The notes under the pieces are model-generated. The model did not search any database and had not been told where the DNA came from. It was given only the letters and a program-made list of their open reading frames with translations. A stretch of DNA of 7,106 nt, taken from the NCBI GenBank assembly GCA_018267435.1, contig JAFDYM010000432.1:1-7106 (forward strand), written 5' to 3'. The DNA comes from Bacteroidota bacterium (lineage in GTDB: Bacteria; Bacteroidota; Bacteroidia; Chitinophagales; LD1). The translations under genes were made by a program, and so were the position numbers. Shown one piece after another: positions 1 to 5,441 of this stretch; position 1 is the first letter of the stretch, and every line of letters begins with the position of its first letter.

Positions 1-37
1 CCCTTCTCTTTTTAAAGAGAAGGGGTTAGGGGTTGAG
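1..37. repeat. REP-like palindromic repeat, cut by the window edge
   Basis: An 11-bp perfect inverted repeat (CCCTTCTCTTT at 1-11, AAAGAGAAGGG at 14-24) is followed by a G-rich tail made of two similar 7-mers, GGGGTTA (22-28) and GGGGTTG (29-35). From memory, hairpins of this form with a GGGGTTAGGGGTTGAG tail recur as dispersed intergenic repeats in Bacteroidota and some other phyla; I cannot verify copy number here. It may also terminate transcription of a gene to the left of the window. The left end is probably incomplete because the sequence begins inside the stem. The rest of the leader, 38-197, shows no gene and no convincing promoter; a spaced direct repeat TATACC occurs at 101-106 and 110-115. 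Confidence 0.6.
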
Positions 38-197
38 TTTATTATCCCAACCTAATTCTATATCTACTTGTTAATAAATACCCAAATCTTTTTGGCGCGC
101 TATACCGTATATACCTGCGAACCGTTGATTAATGGGGTGCTAATTGCATTGGCATCCGTTTTGCATAAATGGTATTGTAAGTAAAAATTGAATCCCT

Positions 198-836
198 ATG
201 GATAGTGCATACAAATTTAAGTCGTTTACCTTGGTACCACCGCCGTTTCAAGGTGTAAACATCGATACGAAGAAGAAGGTGGAATTGGCAAGTACAGGCG
301 AAGCTTTGGAGCTTTACTACAAAGTAGCAGGGCGTTTGTTGGATATAAACCAATGGAACAATCTACATGGTATGAAGCGCCAGATGTATGCCTTGTACGA
401 CATGAACGGCGACCCTAAAAGTACCTTAGCCGAAGAGGGCGACTATATACGTCTTAACTTACCTGCCCCACATTTAGACGGCGGAAAGCGATACGACTGG
501 GTACGTATAGAACGTATACTTGAAATAAAGCACAACGAGCGAAACAGTACCGCTATGCGTGTGCGCCCAACTGTAGACCCTACTTTGAAAACGCCTTGGA
601 AGGCAGGCAACACAGCCCACTTCTATACCACTAAAACAACTAATACATTTGTGGTGGAGCGCTTAAACACTAGTGTAACCGTGGGCATACACCCGCGCAA
701 CGAGATAATTAACACCAAGCAAACGCAGGGCGTTTACAACATGGTGCGCAATATATTGATAGGTGTTACGGCATGGTTCGGTATATCGAAAAACCAGTGG
801 AACAGCCTGATTGACGGCTTGATGTATGAGGAATAA
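198..836 (+). CDS. Conserved-looking hypothetical protein, 212 aa
   Basis: I do not recognise this protein. It starts at ATG 198 after an A-rich leader (GTAAAAATTG) with no clear Shine-Dalgarno, and ends at TAA 834-836. There is no signal peptide and no long transmembrane segment, so it is probably cytoplasmic. The middle (about residues 80-165) alternates polar and hydrophobic residues in short strands, for example GDYIRLNLP at 81-89, YDWVRIERI at 99-107 and TFVVERL at 150-156, which suggests a beta-rich domain. The C-terminus (about 180-210) is more helical and rich in Trp and hydrophobic residues (VRNILIGVTAWFG). Codon use resembles the neighbouring genes and the frame is clean over 639 bp, so it is very likely a real gene. 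It lies upstream of and co-oriented with a small membrane-type protein and a YciF-like protein. A shared stress-related role is only guilt by association. Confidence 0.8.
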   Translation: MDSAYKFKSFTLVPPPFQGVNIDTKKKVELASTGEALELYYKVAGRLLDINQWNNLHGMKRQMYALYDMNGDPKSTLAEEGDYIRLNLPAPHLDGGKRYDWVRIERILEIKHNERNSTAMRVRPTVDPTLKTPWKAGNTAHFYTTKTTNTFVVERLNTSVTVGIHPRNEIINTKQTQGVYNMVRNILIGVTAWFGISKNQWNSLIDGLMYEE

Positions 837-892
837 ATGCCAAGCAGCGAGCGATACTTGCCCCAAATAGTGCGTATAACATTGGCATAGGG

Positions 893-929
893 CTTTTATG
901 TAGGCTTACATTATTAACCAACATAAAAG
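893..929 (+). promoter_or_regulatory. Perfect 9-bp inverted repeat just upstream of the 938 start codon
   Basis: CTTTTATGT (893-901) and ACATAAAAG (921-929) are perfect reverse complements separated by 19 nt. The right arm ends 8 nt before ATG 938. In RNA it would form a weak AU-rich hairpin close to the ribosome-binding region; in DNA it could be an operator for a dimeric regulator. It is not followed by a T-run, so it does not look like a terminator for the upstream gene. A function is inferred only from symmetry and position. Confidence 0.4.
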
Positions 930-937
930 ACAACATC

Positions 938-1291
938 ATGGATACGTTTTATAATGAAGAAAACGAAGAGCGCTTTGAGCACTTTAATAAACCAGAGCAT
1001 GAGGCAGGCGAAGAGCGTGAGCAAACTGCTACCGGCAAGCACAGCTTTAAAGGCTTTAAGGTAGAGCAGGTGGCAGAAAAGGTAATAGAATATATAAAAC
1101 AGAACAACGAAACGATAGATAAAGAAGTGCTTTTTAAGTATGCAGCCATAGCCGTGTTGGCACTGTTTGGCTTGCGCAGAACAGGCTTTGTAGGCAGTGT
1201 GCTGATAAGCGCAGCAGTTACCTTGCTCGCCAAGCACTTCCTTATAGAAAGCTACGAGAAAACCCGCAGCACCGAAGCAGAAGCTGCATAA
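938..1291 (+). CDS. Small hypothetical protein with C-terminal membrane hairpin, 117 aa
   Basis: I cannot name this protein. It starts at ATG 938 and stops at TAA 1289-1291. Residues 1-34 are strongly charged and mostly acidic (runs such as NEENEERFE and EAGEERE). Residues 40-63 look like an amphipathic helix (FKVEQVAEKVIEYIKQ). Two hydrophobic stretches, about 65-79 and 83-103, are separated by Arg80-Arg81, which suggests a short helical hairpin in the inner membrane or peripheral membrane attachment. The tail (104-117) is polar. This layout of charged cytoplasmic segment plus hydrophobic hairpin resembles small membrane-anchored stress proteins in general, but no family motif is visible. 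It sits 101 bp after the 212-residue gene and is followed by a terminator-like hairpin, so it may end a two-gene transcription unit or have its own promoter near the inverted repeat at 893-929. Confidence 0.78.
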   Translation: MDTFYNEENEERFEHFNKPEHEAGEEREQTATGKHSFKGFKVEQVAEKVIEYIKQNNETIDKEVLFKYAAIAVLALFGLRRTGFVGSVLISAAVTLLAKHFLIESYEKTRSTEAEAA

Positions 1292-1317
1292 GATTTTAGC
1301 TAGATGAGCATTGAACT

Positions 1318-1358
1318 AACAGCCTGTTCCTACATAGGGGCAGGCTGTTGGTGTTTTT
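1318..1358 (+). terminator. Probable Rho-independent terminator after the 938-1291 gene
   Basis: A perfect 9-bp stem, AACAGCCTG (1318-1326) with CAGGCTGTT (1341-1349), is followed by GGTGTTTTT ending at 1358. The 14-nt loop could pair further (CCTA 1329-1332 with TAGG 1335-1338). It lies 26 bp beyond the stop of the small membrane-type gene and reads in its direction. The T-run is short, five bases, and starts 4 nt after the stem, so termination strength is uncertain. The remaining gap to the next gene (1359-1466) presumably holds that gene's promoter, but no clean Bacteroidota -33/-7 pair was found. Confidence 0.7.
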
Positions 1359-1466
1359 GGGGAATATCCCAAACTATCGCTTTATTACCCATATGCGAGC
1401 AATTGTATATGAAGCTTTGTAGGTATTGTTTTTTAGTGCTCGTAATAACTCATAAAACAAATAGAT

Positions 1467-2129
1467 ATGGCAACGAAACAATCAAACAACAAAGGCAGTG
1501 CAGCTAAGGCTCCTGCCAAAAAAGCTAGCGCGCCCAAGAAGGCGGCTAGCAAAAGCAAGTCAAGCGAAGGTACTTCAGAGAAACTTTTGAAGGTTTTTGA
1601 AGACGGGCTAAAAGACATTTATTGGGCTGAAAAGGCCCTAACTAAGGCATTGCCTAAAATGGCAAAGAACGCAACGGCCGAGGAACTGAAAACTGCTTTG
1701 CAAGACCACTTAACCGAAACCGAAGGGCAAGTAACAAGGCTGGAGCAGGTATTTGAAACCTTGGGCAAAAATGCACAGGCTAAAAAATGCGAAGCTATGG
1801 CCGGTCTTATTAAAGAAGGTGAGGAGCTAATGGAAGAAAACGACAAAGGTGTAATGCGCGATGCAGCCATTATATCGGCAGGCCAAAAAGTAGAGCATTA
1901 TGAGATAGCGAGCTACGGTACGCTACGTGCATTTGCCGAAATATTGGGCTTAACCGAAGCGGCAGAGCTATTGCAGGAAACCTTAGATGAAGAGAAAGCA
2001 GCCGATGAAAAACTAACCGAAGTAACTGCCGCCGCAGTTATAGTAGATGGAGAAGGCGAAGAGGATGAAGAAACCGATGAGGATGATGAAGAAAGCACTG
2101 ATGAGGAAGAAGAGGATGACGAATCTTAA
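1467..2129 (+). CDS. YciF/DUF892-family ferritin-like protein with basic and acidic tails, 220 aa
   Basis: The core matches the DUF892 (PF05974) ferritin-like four-helix family typified by E. coli YciF. The segment from about residue 108 to 187 follows the YciF pattern closely: C108, AMAGLI, VMRDAAIISAGQKVEHYEIASYGTL in two parts (129-141 and 142-153), then LLQETLDEEKAADEKL (168-183). Helix 1 carries DIYWAEKAL (50-58) and helix 2 DHLTETEGQ (80-88). Candidate metal-ligand or core acidic residues are E55, H81, E84, E143, H144, E146 and E176; assignment is by family analogy. YciF is about 165 residues, so the extra length lies in the tails. Residues 1-35 are Lys/Ala/Ser-rich and resemble a histone-H1-like tail. 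Residues 195-220 are almost all Glu/Asp. The family is linked to general and osmotic stress in enterobacteria; the exact activity is unknown. Start ATG 1467 follows an A-rich leader. The stop is TAA 2127-2129, and a hairpin terminator lies just downstream. Confidence 0.9.
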   Translation: MATKQSNNKGSAAKAPAKKASAPKKAASKSKSSEGTSEKLLKVFEDGLKDIYWAEKALTKALPKMAKNATAEELKTALQDHLTETEGQVTRLEQVFETLGKNAQAKKCEAMAGLIKEGEELMEENDKGVMRDAAIISAGQKVEHYEIASYGTLRAFAEILGLTEAAELLQETLDEEKAADEKLTEVTAAAVIVDGEGEEDEETDEDDEESTDEEEEDDES

Positions 2130-2147
2130 TGAATTGCCCTGACAATT

Positions 2148-2190
2148 ACATAGCCCCTAATGCGCAAGCAAGCAGGGCTATGTTTGTTTT
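2148..2190 (+). terminator. Rho-independent terminator of the YciF-like gene
   Basis: A perfect 9-bp stem, ACATAGCCC (2148-2156) with GGGCTATGT (2175-2183), encloses an 18-nt loop and is followed by TTGTTTT (2184-2190). It begins 18 bp after the stop codon at 2129 and points in the same direction as the gene. On the opposite strand the stem is not followed by a T-run, so it should act mainly on plus-strand transcripts. Confidence 0.8.
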
Positions 2191-2213
2191 AAAAAGGTAC
2201 TAAATGACATATT

Positions 2214-2241
2214 AAAGCCCCGAGCATTTGCTCAGGGCTTT
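2214..2241. terminator. Near-symmetric hairpin, likely bidirectional terminator
   Basis: AAAGCCC (2214-2220) pairs with GGGCTTT (2235-2241), and after one C-A mismatch GAGC (2222-2225) pairs with GCTC (2230-2233), leaving a 4-nt ATTT loop. Both flanks are AT-rich. It sits between the convergent YciF-like and parC genes, about 65 bp beyond the parC stop, so it can serve parC on the minus strand and back up the 2148 terminator on the plus strand. The trailing T-tracts are short on both sides, three to four bases. Confidence 0.65.
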
Positions 2242-2250
2242 ATACTTTAA

Positions 2251-2273
2251 TGACTAGACTTAACTACTAGTCA
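2251..2273. other. Third hairpin downstream of parC (7-bp perfect inverted repeat)
   Basis: TGACTAG (2251-2257) and CTAGTCA (2267-2273) are perfect reverse complements around a 9-nt loop. It lies 32 bp past the parC stop, before the stronger hairpin at 2214-2241 as read on the minus strand. It has no GC-rich stem and no T-run, so it is not a classic terminator. It could stabilise the 3' end of the parC mRNA or be a protein-binding palindrome; the sequence does not decide. Confidence 0.4.
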
Positions 2274-2304
2274 CTTGCTCACGAAACTTCGGGGTCACCA
2301 CTTA

Positions 2305-4902
2305 CTAAAACAAACCTCCTTGGTTGCCTTTTTTACTGGCGCTAGGGCTTACGCTTAGCTCAATGGTAGTACCCATTTCTACTTCGTCGGGCATTTCTTC
2401 GGCTTTGATAACCTCTGTTATTTTGCCCGTTACGTCGTTTTGTGTTAGGCGGTTGCCAAGGGCCTTCCAACCTTTCACATCTATCAGCGCACTTAAGTTT
2501 GCTTCTTCCTCTACCTTCTCTTTGTTCTTGCCCTTCACTACATTGTATTTCACCCACACTTCTTTGCGCGATGAGAACACCGATAGCTTAGAGTCCTTAT
2601 GCTCGGTAATAATCGGCGACTTGAACTTCTCGCTCTTCAGCTCTATACGGAAACGCTTCACGTAGTAGTTTTTGTTATCACCATCATAGTACACCGCGCT
2701 GTATGCCTTCTCTGGGTAGAATTTCTCAACGGTGTATATGTCGTCCATATCGTACTTGTTGGTCAACTCAAAGTTGGTCAACTCAACATTACCGTCTTTG
2801 TACACCACCAGTACTTGGTCGCCGGTGTTGAACTCGCCCAGGTAGTAGCTCTTATCTTTCTCCTCGTTCACCAAGCGGCCAAACTTCTGGTCGAACCATA
2901 TCTTCATACCGCCGATAGATGATTTACCTTTCTCTATCAGGTCAACTTTGCGCACAGGGAACTTGGTTAATATATTACCGTTACTGCCACGGCCTTTAAT
3001 GTCGATAGTAGCAAAGTCGAATTCAAATTCCTTGATACGCGCCGTGCTGTTCGGGTGCAGTTGCACACGCACTATCTCCGACTCGGCATTAGGGTTAGCC
3101 GTAAAGTATAGCACCTTGCTGCCCGATGTACCTTGCGTAAGGTCATACTCCTTATCGCGCGTTATACCCGTTACATTAAAGCGCTTAACGAACGCGCGCT
3201 TGCTGGCGCCATCGTAGTAGCACATATTATAAGCGGTGCGCTCGTCGTTCTTCTTCCATACGGCAATATGTATAATGTCCTTGCCTACAAACTTCTTATC
3301 GCCAAGACGCGAAATCATCAGTTTGCCTGCACGTGTAAATACAATGATATCGTCAAGGTCAGAACACTCGCACACAAACTCATCCTTCTTCAAGCCTGTA
3401 CCAAAGAAGCCTTCTTCGCGGTTAACATATAACTTGCTATTGGTAGCGGCTACTTGTTTCACCTCTATCTCCTCAAAGCCTTTTATCTCTGTTTTACGCT
3501 CGCGGCCTTTGCCATACTTTTTCAATAGCATTTGGAAGTACGCAATGGTAAAGTTGTTGATATGCTCAAGGTCGTGCGCTACTTGTTTCAAGTCGGCCTC
3601 TATACCTTTAATCTGCTCATCGGCTTTAAACGAGTCATACTTCGATATACGCTTGATTTTTATTTCGGTAAGCTTCGTTATATCCTCTTCGGTTATCTCG
3701 CGACGGAACATTTTCTTGTAAGGCTTCAAGCCTTTATCTATGGTAGAAATTACCTCTTCCCATGTTTCGGCCTCTTCAATGTTACGGTAGATGCGCTTTT
3801 CTATAAATATCTTCTCTAACGAAGAGAAGTGCCAAGCCTCATTCAAGTCGGCTTGCTTTATTTCTAGCTCACGCTTTAGTAGTTCTTTGGTCTTTTCGGT
3901 GCTGCGCTCCAGTATCTCGTTTACTGTTAGAAACAGTGGTTTCTCATCAACAATTACACAGGCGTTCACCGATATTGAATACTGGCAATCGGTAAAGGCG
4001 TATAGTGCATCTATGGTCACGTCAGGGTCAGCGCCTGGCACAAGCTCTATCAATACTTCTACGTTCTTCGCGGTGTTGTCGGTTACTTTTTTAATCTTGA
4101 TTTTGCCTTTGTCTTGCGCCTTCAGTATGCTTTCTATCAAGCCGCCTGTAGTGGTGCCGAAAGGTATTTCGCGTATAGCCAAAGTCTTCTTGTCCACCAC
4201 TTCAATCTTGGCGCGCACTTTCACCTTGCCACCGCGTTCGCCTTTGTTGTATTCGCTTACATCGGCAAAACCACCGGTAGGAAAGTCGGGCATCAAACGG
4301 AAGTTCTTACCTTCCAAATATTTAATGCTGGCTTCGCACAATTCAATAAAGTTATGCGGCAGCAATTTGGTAGATAACCCTACCGCTATACCATCGGCTC
4401 CATGCGATAGTAGCAATGGAAACTTCATAGGTAAGGTTACTGGCTCTTTCTTACGTCCGTCGTATGATAGTTGCCACTCGGTAATGTCGGCATTGAAGGT
4501 AATGTCCTTGGCAAACTTAGATAAGCGCACCTCGATGTAACGCGGCGCAGCAGCGCTATCGCCCGTGCGCACATCGCCCCAGTTACCCTGTATATCGAAC
4601 ATCAATTCCTTCTGACCGATGTTCACCAATGCATCGCCGATAGAAGCATCGCCGTGCGGGTGGTACTGCATGGTTTGACCAATTACGTTTGCCACCTTGT
4701 TGAAACGGCCGTCGTCCATCTCGTTCAAGGCGTGCAATATCCTGCGCTGTACAGGCTTCAAACCATCTTCAATGGCAGGCACGGCACGCTCCAATATCAC
4801 ATAGCTGGCATACTCCAAAAACCAGTTTTTGAACATGCCATCTACGTGCAGGGCCTCGTTGCCATCGCCGCCGTTCAATTCGTTATATTCTTGTTCTTTC
4901 AT
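2305..4902 (-). CDS. parC: DNA topoisomerase IV subunit A (ParC), Bacteroidota type, 865 aa
   Basis: This is the DNA-cleaving subunit of a type IIA topoisomerase. With ParE it forms an A2B2 enzyme that passes one duplex through another to decatenate replicated chromosomes. Numbering from ATG 4902, residues 49-62 hold the GyrA/ParC signature KPVQRRILHALNEM and 80-90 hold YHPHGDASIGD. The catalytic pair is R121-Y122 in APRYIEVRL (codon 4537-4539). Winged-helix and tower regions extend to about 360, a coiled-coil gate to about 480, then a beta-pinwheel-like C-terminal domain to about 800 and a charged tail. A canonical GyrA box is absent; the nearest match is IKGRGSNG near residue 635, which favours topoisomerase IV over gyrase. 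The frame is open upstream to a TTG at 4935, but that stretch translates the adjacent repeat (CPLRETV), so ATG 4902, after AAAGAAA, is preferred. The stop is TAG 2305-2307. It lies 63 bp after the GxxExxY gene and shares parE's orientation. The ParC name rests on similarity to Bacteroidota topoisomerase IV A proteins; gyrase A is the less likely alternative. Confidence 0.93.
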   Translation of the reverse strand: MKEQEYNELNGGDGNEALHVDGMFKNWFLEYASYVILERAVPAIEDGLKPVQRRILHALNEMDDGRFNKVANVIGQTMQYHPHGDASIGDALVNIGQKELMFDIQGNWGDVRTGDSAAAPRYIEVRLSKFAKDITFNADITEWQLSYDGRKKEPVTLPMKFPLLLSHGADGIAVGLSTKLLPHNFIELCEASIKYLEGKNFRLMPDFPTGGFADVSEYNKGERGGKVKVRAKIEVVDKKTLAIREIPFGTTTGGLIESILKAQDKGKIKIKKVTDNTAKNVEVLIELVPGADPDVTIDALYAFTDCQYSISVNACVIVDEKPLFLTVNEILERSTEKTKELLKRELEIKQADLNEAWHFSSLEKIFIEKRIYRNIEEAETWEEVISTIDKGLKPYKKMFRREITEEDITKLTEIKIKRISKYDSFKADEQIKGIEADLKQVAHDLEHINNFTIAYFQMLLKKYGKGRERKTEIKGFEEIEVKQVAATNSKLYVNREEGFFGTGLKKDEFVCECSDLDDIIVFTRAGKLMISRLGDKKFVGKDIIHIAVWKKNDERTAYNMCYYDGASKRAFVKRFNVTGITRDKEYDLTQGTSGSKVLYFTANPNAESEIVRVQLHPNSTARIKEFEFDFATIDIKGRGSNGNILTKFPVRKVDLIEKGKSSIGGMKIWFDQKFGRLVNEEKDKSYYLGEFNTGDQVLVVYKDGNVELTNFELTNKYDMDDIYTVEKFYPEKAYSAVYYDGDNKNYYVKRFRIELKSEKFKSPIITEHKDSKLSVFSSRKEVWVKYNVVKGKNKEKVEEEANLSALIDVKGWKALGNRLTQNDVTGKITEVIKAEEMPDEVEMGTTIELSVSPSASKKGNQGGLF
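2758..2787 (-). repeat. In-frame 15-bp tandem duplication inside parC
   Basis: GTTGGTCAACTCAAA (2758-2772) is followed directly by GTTGGTCAACTCAAC (2773-2787), identical at 14 of 15 positions. On the minus strand it encodes the five-residue repeat VELTN-FELTN in the C-terminal pinwheel region of ParC (about residues 706-715). The near-perfect nucleotide identity suggests a recent slippage duplication that adds five residues to one blade or loop. Confidence 0.85.
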
Positions 4903-4916
4903 TTTCTTTAAAACAG

Positions 4917-4962
4917 TTTCACGCAGAGGACACAAAGATGAAGACGCAGAGAGCCGCAGAGG
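4917..4962 (+). repeat. Left inverted-repeat array of the GxxExxY cassette
   Basis: This arm begins TTTCACGCAGAGG and contains four degenerate copies of a 9-bp CGCARAGRA-like unit starting at 4922 (CGCAGAGGA), 4931 (CACAAAGAT), 4945 (CGCAGAGAG) and 4955 (CGCAGAGGT). It ends 3 bp before the TAA (minus strand) of the GxxExxY gene and fills nearly all of the gap to parC. Read on the minus strand it is CCTCTGCG-type sequence, giving the spurious peptide CPLRETV if parC were started at TTG 4935. Confidence 0.85.
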
Positions 4963-4965
4963 TTA

Positions 4966-5382
4966 TTAAGCAGATGGCGCGTCTTTATCAAATGTGTCTG
5001 TCTCTTCGTATTTATTTACAAAGCGTTTTATTCCTTTATGCAGCACAGGTGTGTTGAAGTTTATTATTAGGCCTAACTTAATGCCTGATAATTTCAAATA
5101 AGTTAATACCTGTGCTTCATGGACATTTAATATCGCTTCTACGTTTTTAATTTCAACTATTACCTTTCCCTCTACCACTAAATCTAATCTGTATCCTACA
5201 TCCATTCTTAGGTTCTTATGAACGAATGGCATGCTTACTTCTTCCTCTACCTTCAAGCCCAGCGCTCTCAACTCATATGCTAAAGAACTTCTCCAAGCAG
5301 ACTCTAATAAACCAGGTCCATACAAGCGGTGCAACTCAATAGCCGCGCCAATAATTTTGTATGATATTTGACTTTCAGTCAC
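4966..5382 (-). CDS. GxxExxY-family PD-(D/E)XK nuclease-like protein, 138 aa
   Basis: The protein belongs to the GxxExxY family (TIGR04256; PF13366, PDDEXK_3). The N-terminus SYKIIGAAIELH (7-18) leads into GPGLLESAW (22-30), where the family's final Tyr is replaced by Trp30. A PD-(D/E)XK-like core is visible: E27, D67 in YRLDLVVEG, E77-x-K79 in IVEIKNVE, and Q91-xxx-Y95 in QVLTYLK, the last resembling the helix motif of RecB-like nucleases. The usual active-site residues appear intact, so the fold is probably catalytic, but substrate and role are unknown for the family. Length is normal (about 125-140). The start is GTG 5382, aligning with the family's usual MTE N-terminus. An ATG at 5390 opens a three-codon ORF (MQR) whose TGA overlaps this GTG. 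The stop is TAA 4966-4968. Gene and parE are 65 bp apart and co-oriented, and repeat arms flank both sides. Confidence 0.88.
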   Translation of the reverse strand: MTESQISYKIIGAAIELHRLYGPGLLESAWRSSLAYELRALGLKVEEEVSMPFVHKNLRMDVGYRLDLVVEGKVIVEIKNVEAILNVHEAQVLTYLKLSGIKLGLIINFNTPVLHKGIKRFVNKYEETDTFDKDAPSA

Positions 5383-5395
5383 CTTTGCATTTTTT

Positions 5396-5441
5396 CTTAG
5401 CGTTCTTTGCGTTGTATTTCCTTTGCGCCCTCTGCGTGAAA
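5396..5441 (-). repeat. Right inverted-repeat array of the GxxExxY cassette
   Basis: Read on the minus strand it begins TTTCACGCAGAGGG and carries four CGCARAGRA-like units starting at 5436 (CGCAGAGGG), 5427 (CGCAAAGGA), 5411 (CGCAAAGAA) and 5402 (CGCTAAGAA). It is inverted relative to the left arm and matches it at 19 of 21 positions over the outer end. It occupies the leader between the parE stop and the GxxExxY start, so the transcript of that gene must carry it. Confidence 0.85.

Larger units (their letters stand above)
4917..5441 (-). mobile_element. Putative 525-bp GxxExxY cassette with terminal inverted repeat arrays
   Basis: The unit comprises a left repeat arm (4917-4962), a GxxExxY gene (4966-5382) and a right arm (5396-5441). 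The outer 21 bp of the arms (4917-4937 and the complement of 5421-5441) match at 19 of 21 positions: TTTCACGCAGAGG, then RCRCAAAG. It begins 6 bp beyond the parE stop and ends 14 bp before the parC ATG, so removing it would leave a 20-bp parE-parC spacer, normal for an operon. No transposase is encoded, and the six bases outside each end (AAACAG, CGGCTG) give no target-site duplication. The inverted symmetry may extend outward, since AACAG precedes the left end and its complement CTGTT lies just outside the right end, offset by 3 bp. Insertion is inferred from structure; mobility is not shown. Confidence 0.6.

Noticed and set aside
160..190. TTTG (160-163) with TAAAAATTG (182-190) as a promoter for the 198 gene
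   Set aside because: The -7 match is poor and would place transcription start at the ATG; leaderless transcription is not supported by anything else.
837..888. ATGCCAA (837-843) / TTGGCAT (882-888) inverted repeat as a terminator of the 198-836 gene
   Set aside because: The stem is only 7 bp with a 38-nt loop, and the T-run (894-897) comes five bases after it. This is plausible by chance.
914..1237. Minus-strand open frames opposite the small membrane-type gene
   Set aside because: They are Cys/Phe/Leu-rich shadows. The plus-strand frame has a better start context and a downstream terminator.
1412..1419. AAGCTTTG as a possible Bacteroidota -7 element for the YciF-like gene
   Set aside because: It misses the first T of TAnnTTTG, and no TTG lies at the expected 19-21 bp upstream.
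1396..1442. CGAGCA (1396-1401) / TGCTCG (1437-1442) inverted repeat upstream of the YciF-like gene
   Set aside because: Six base pairs over a 35-nt loop is expected by chance in a window this size.
1304..1507. Plus-strand open frame of 67 codons
   Set aside because: It runs through the terminator hairpin at 1318-1358 and overlaps the YciF-like gene start. Its Cys/Trp-rich composition is unlike a real protein.
3791..4540. Long plus-strand open frame (249 codons) opposite parC
   Set aside because: It is an antisense shadow of the conserved ParC coding sequence, rich in Ser and Phe, with no recognisable domain. The minus-strand frame carries the active-site motifs.
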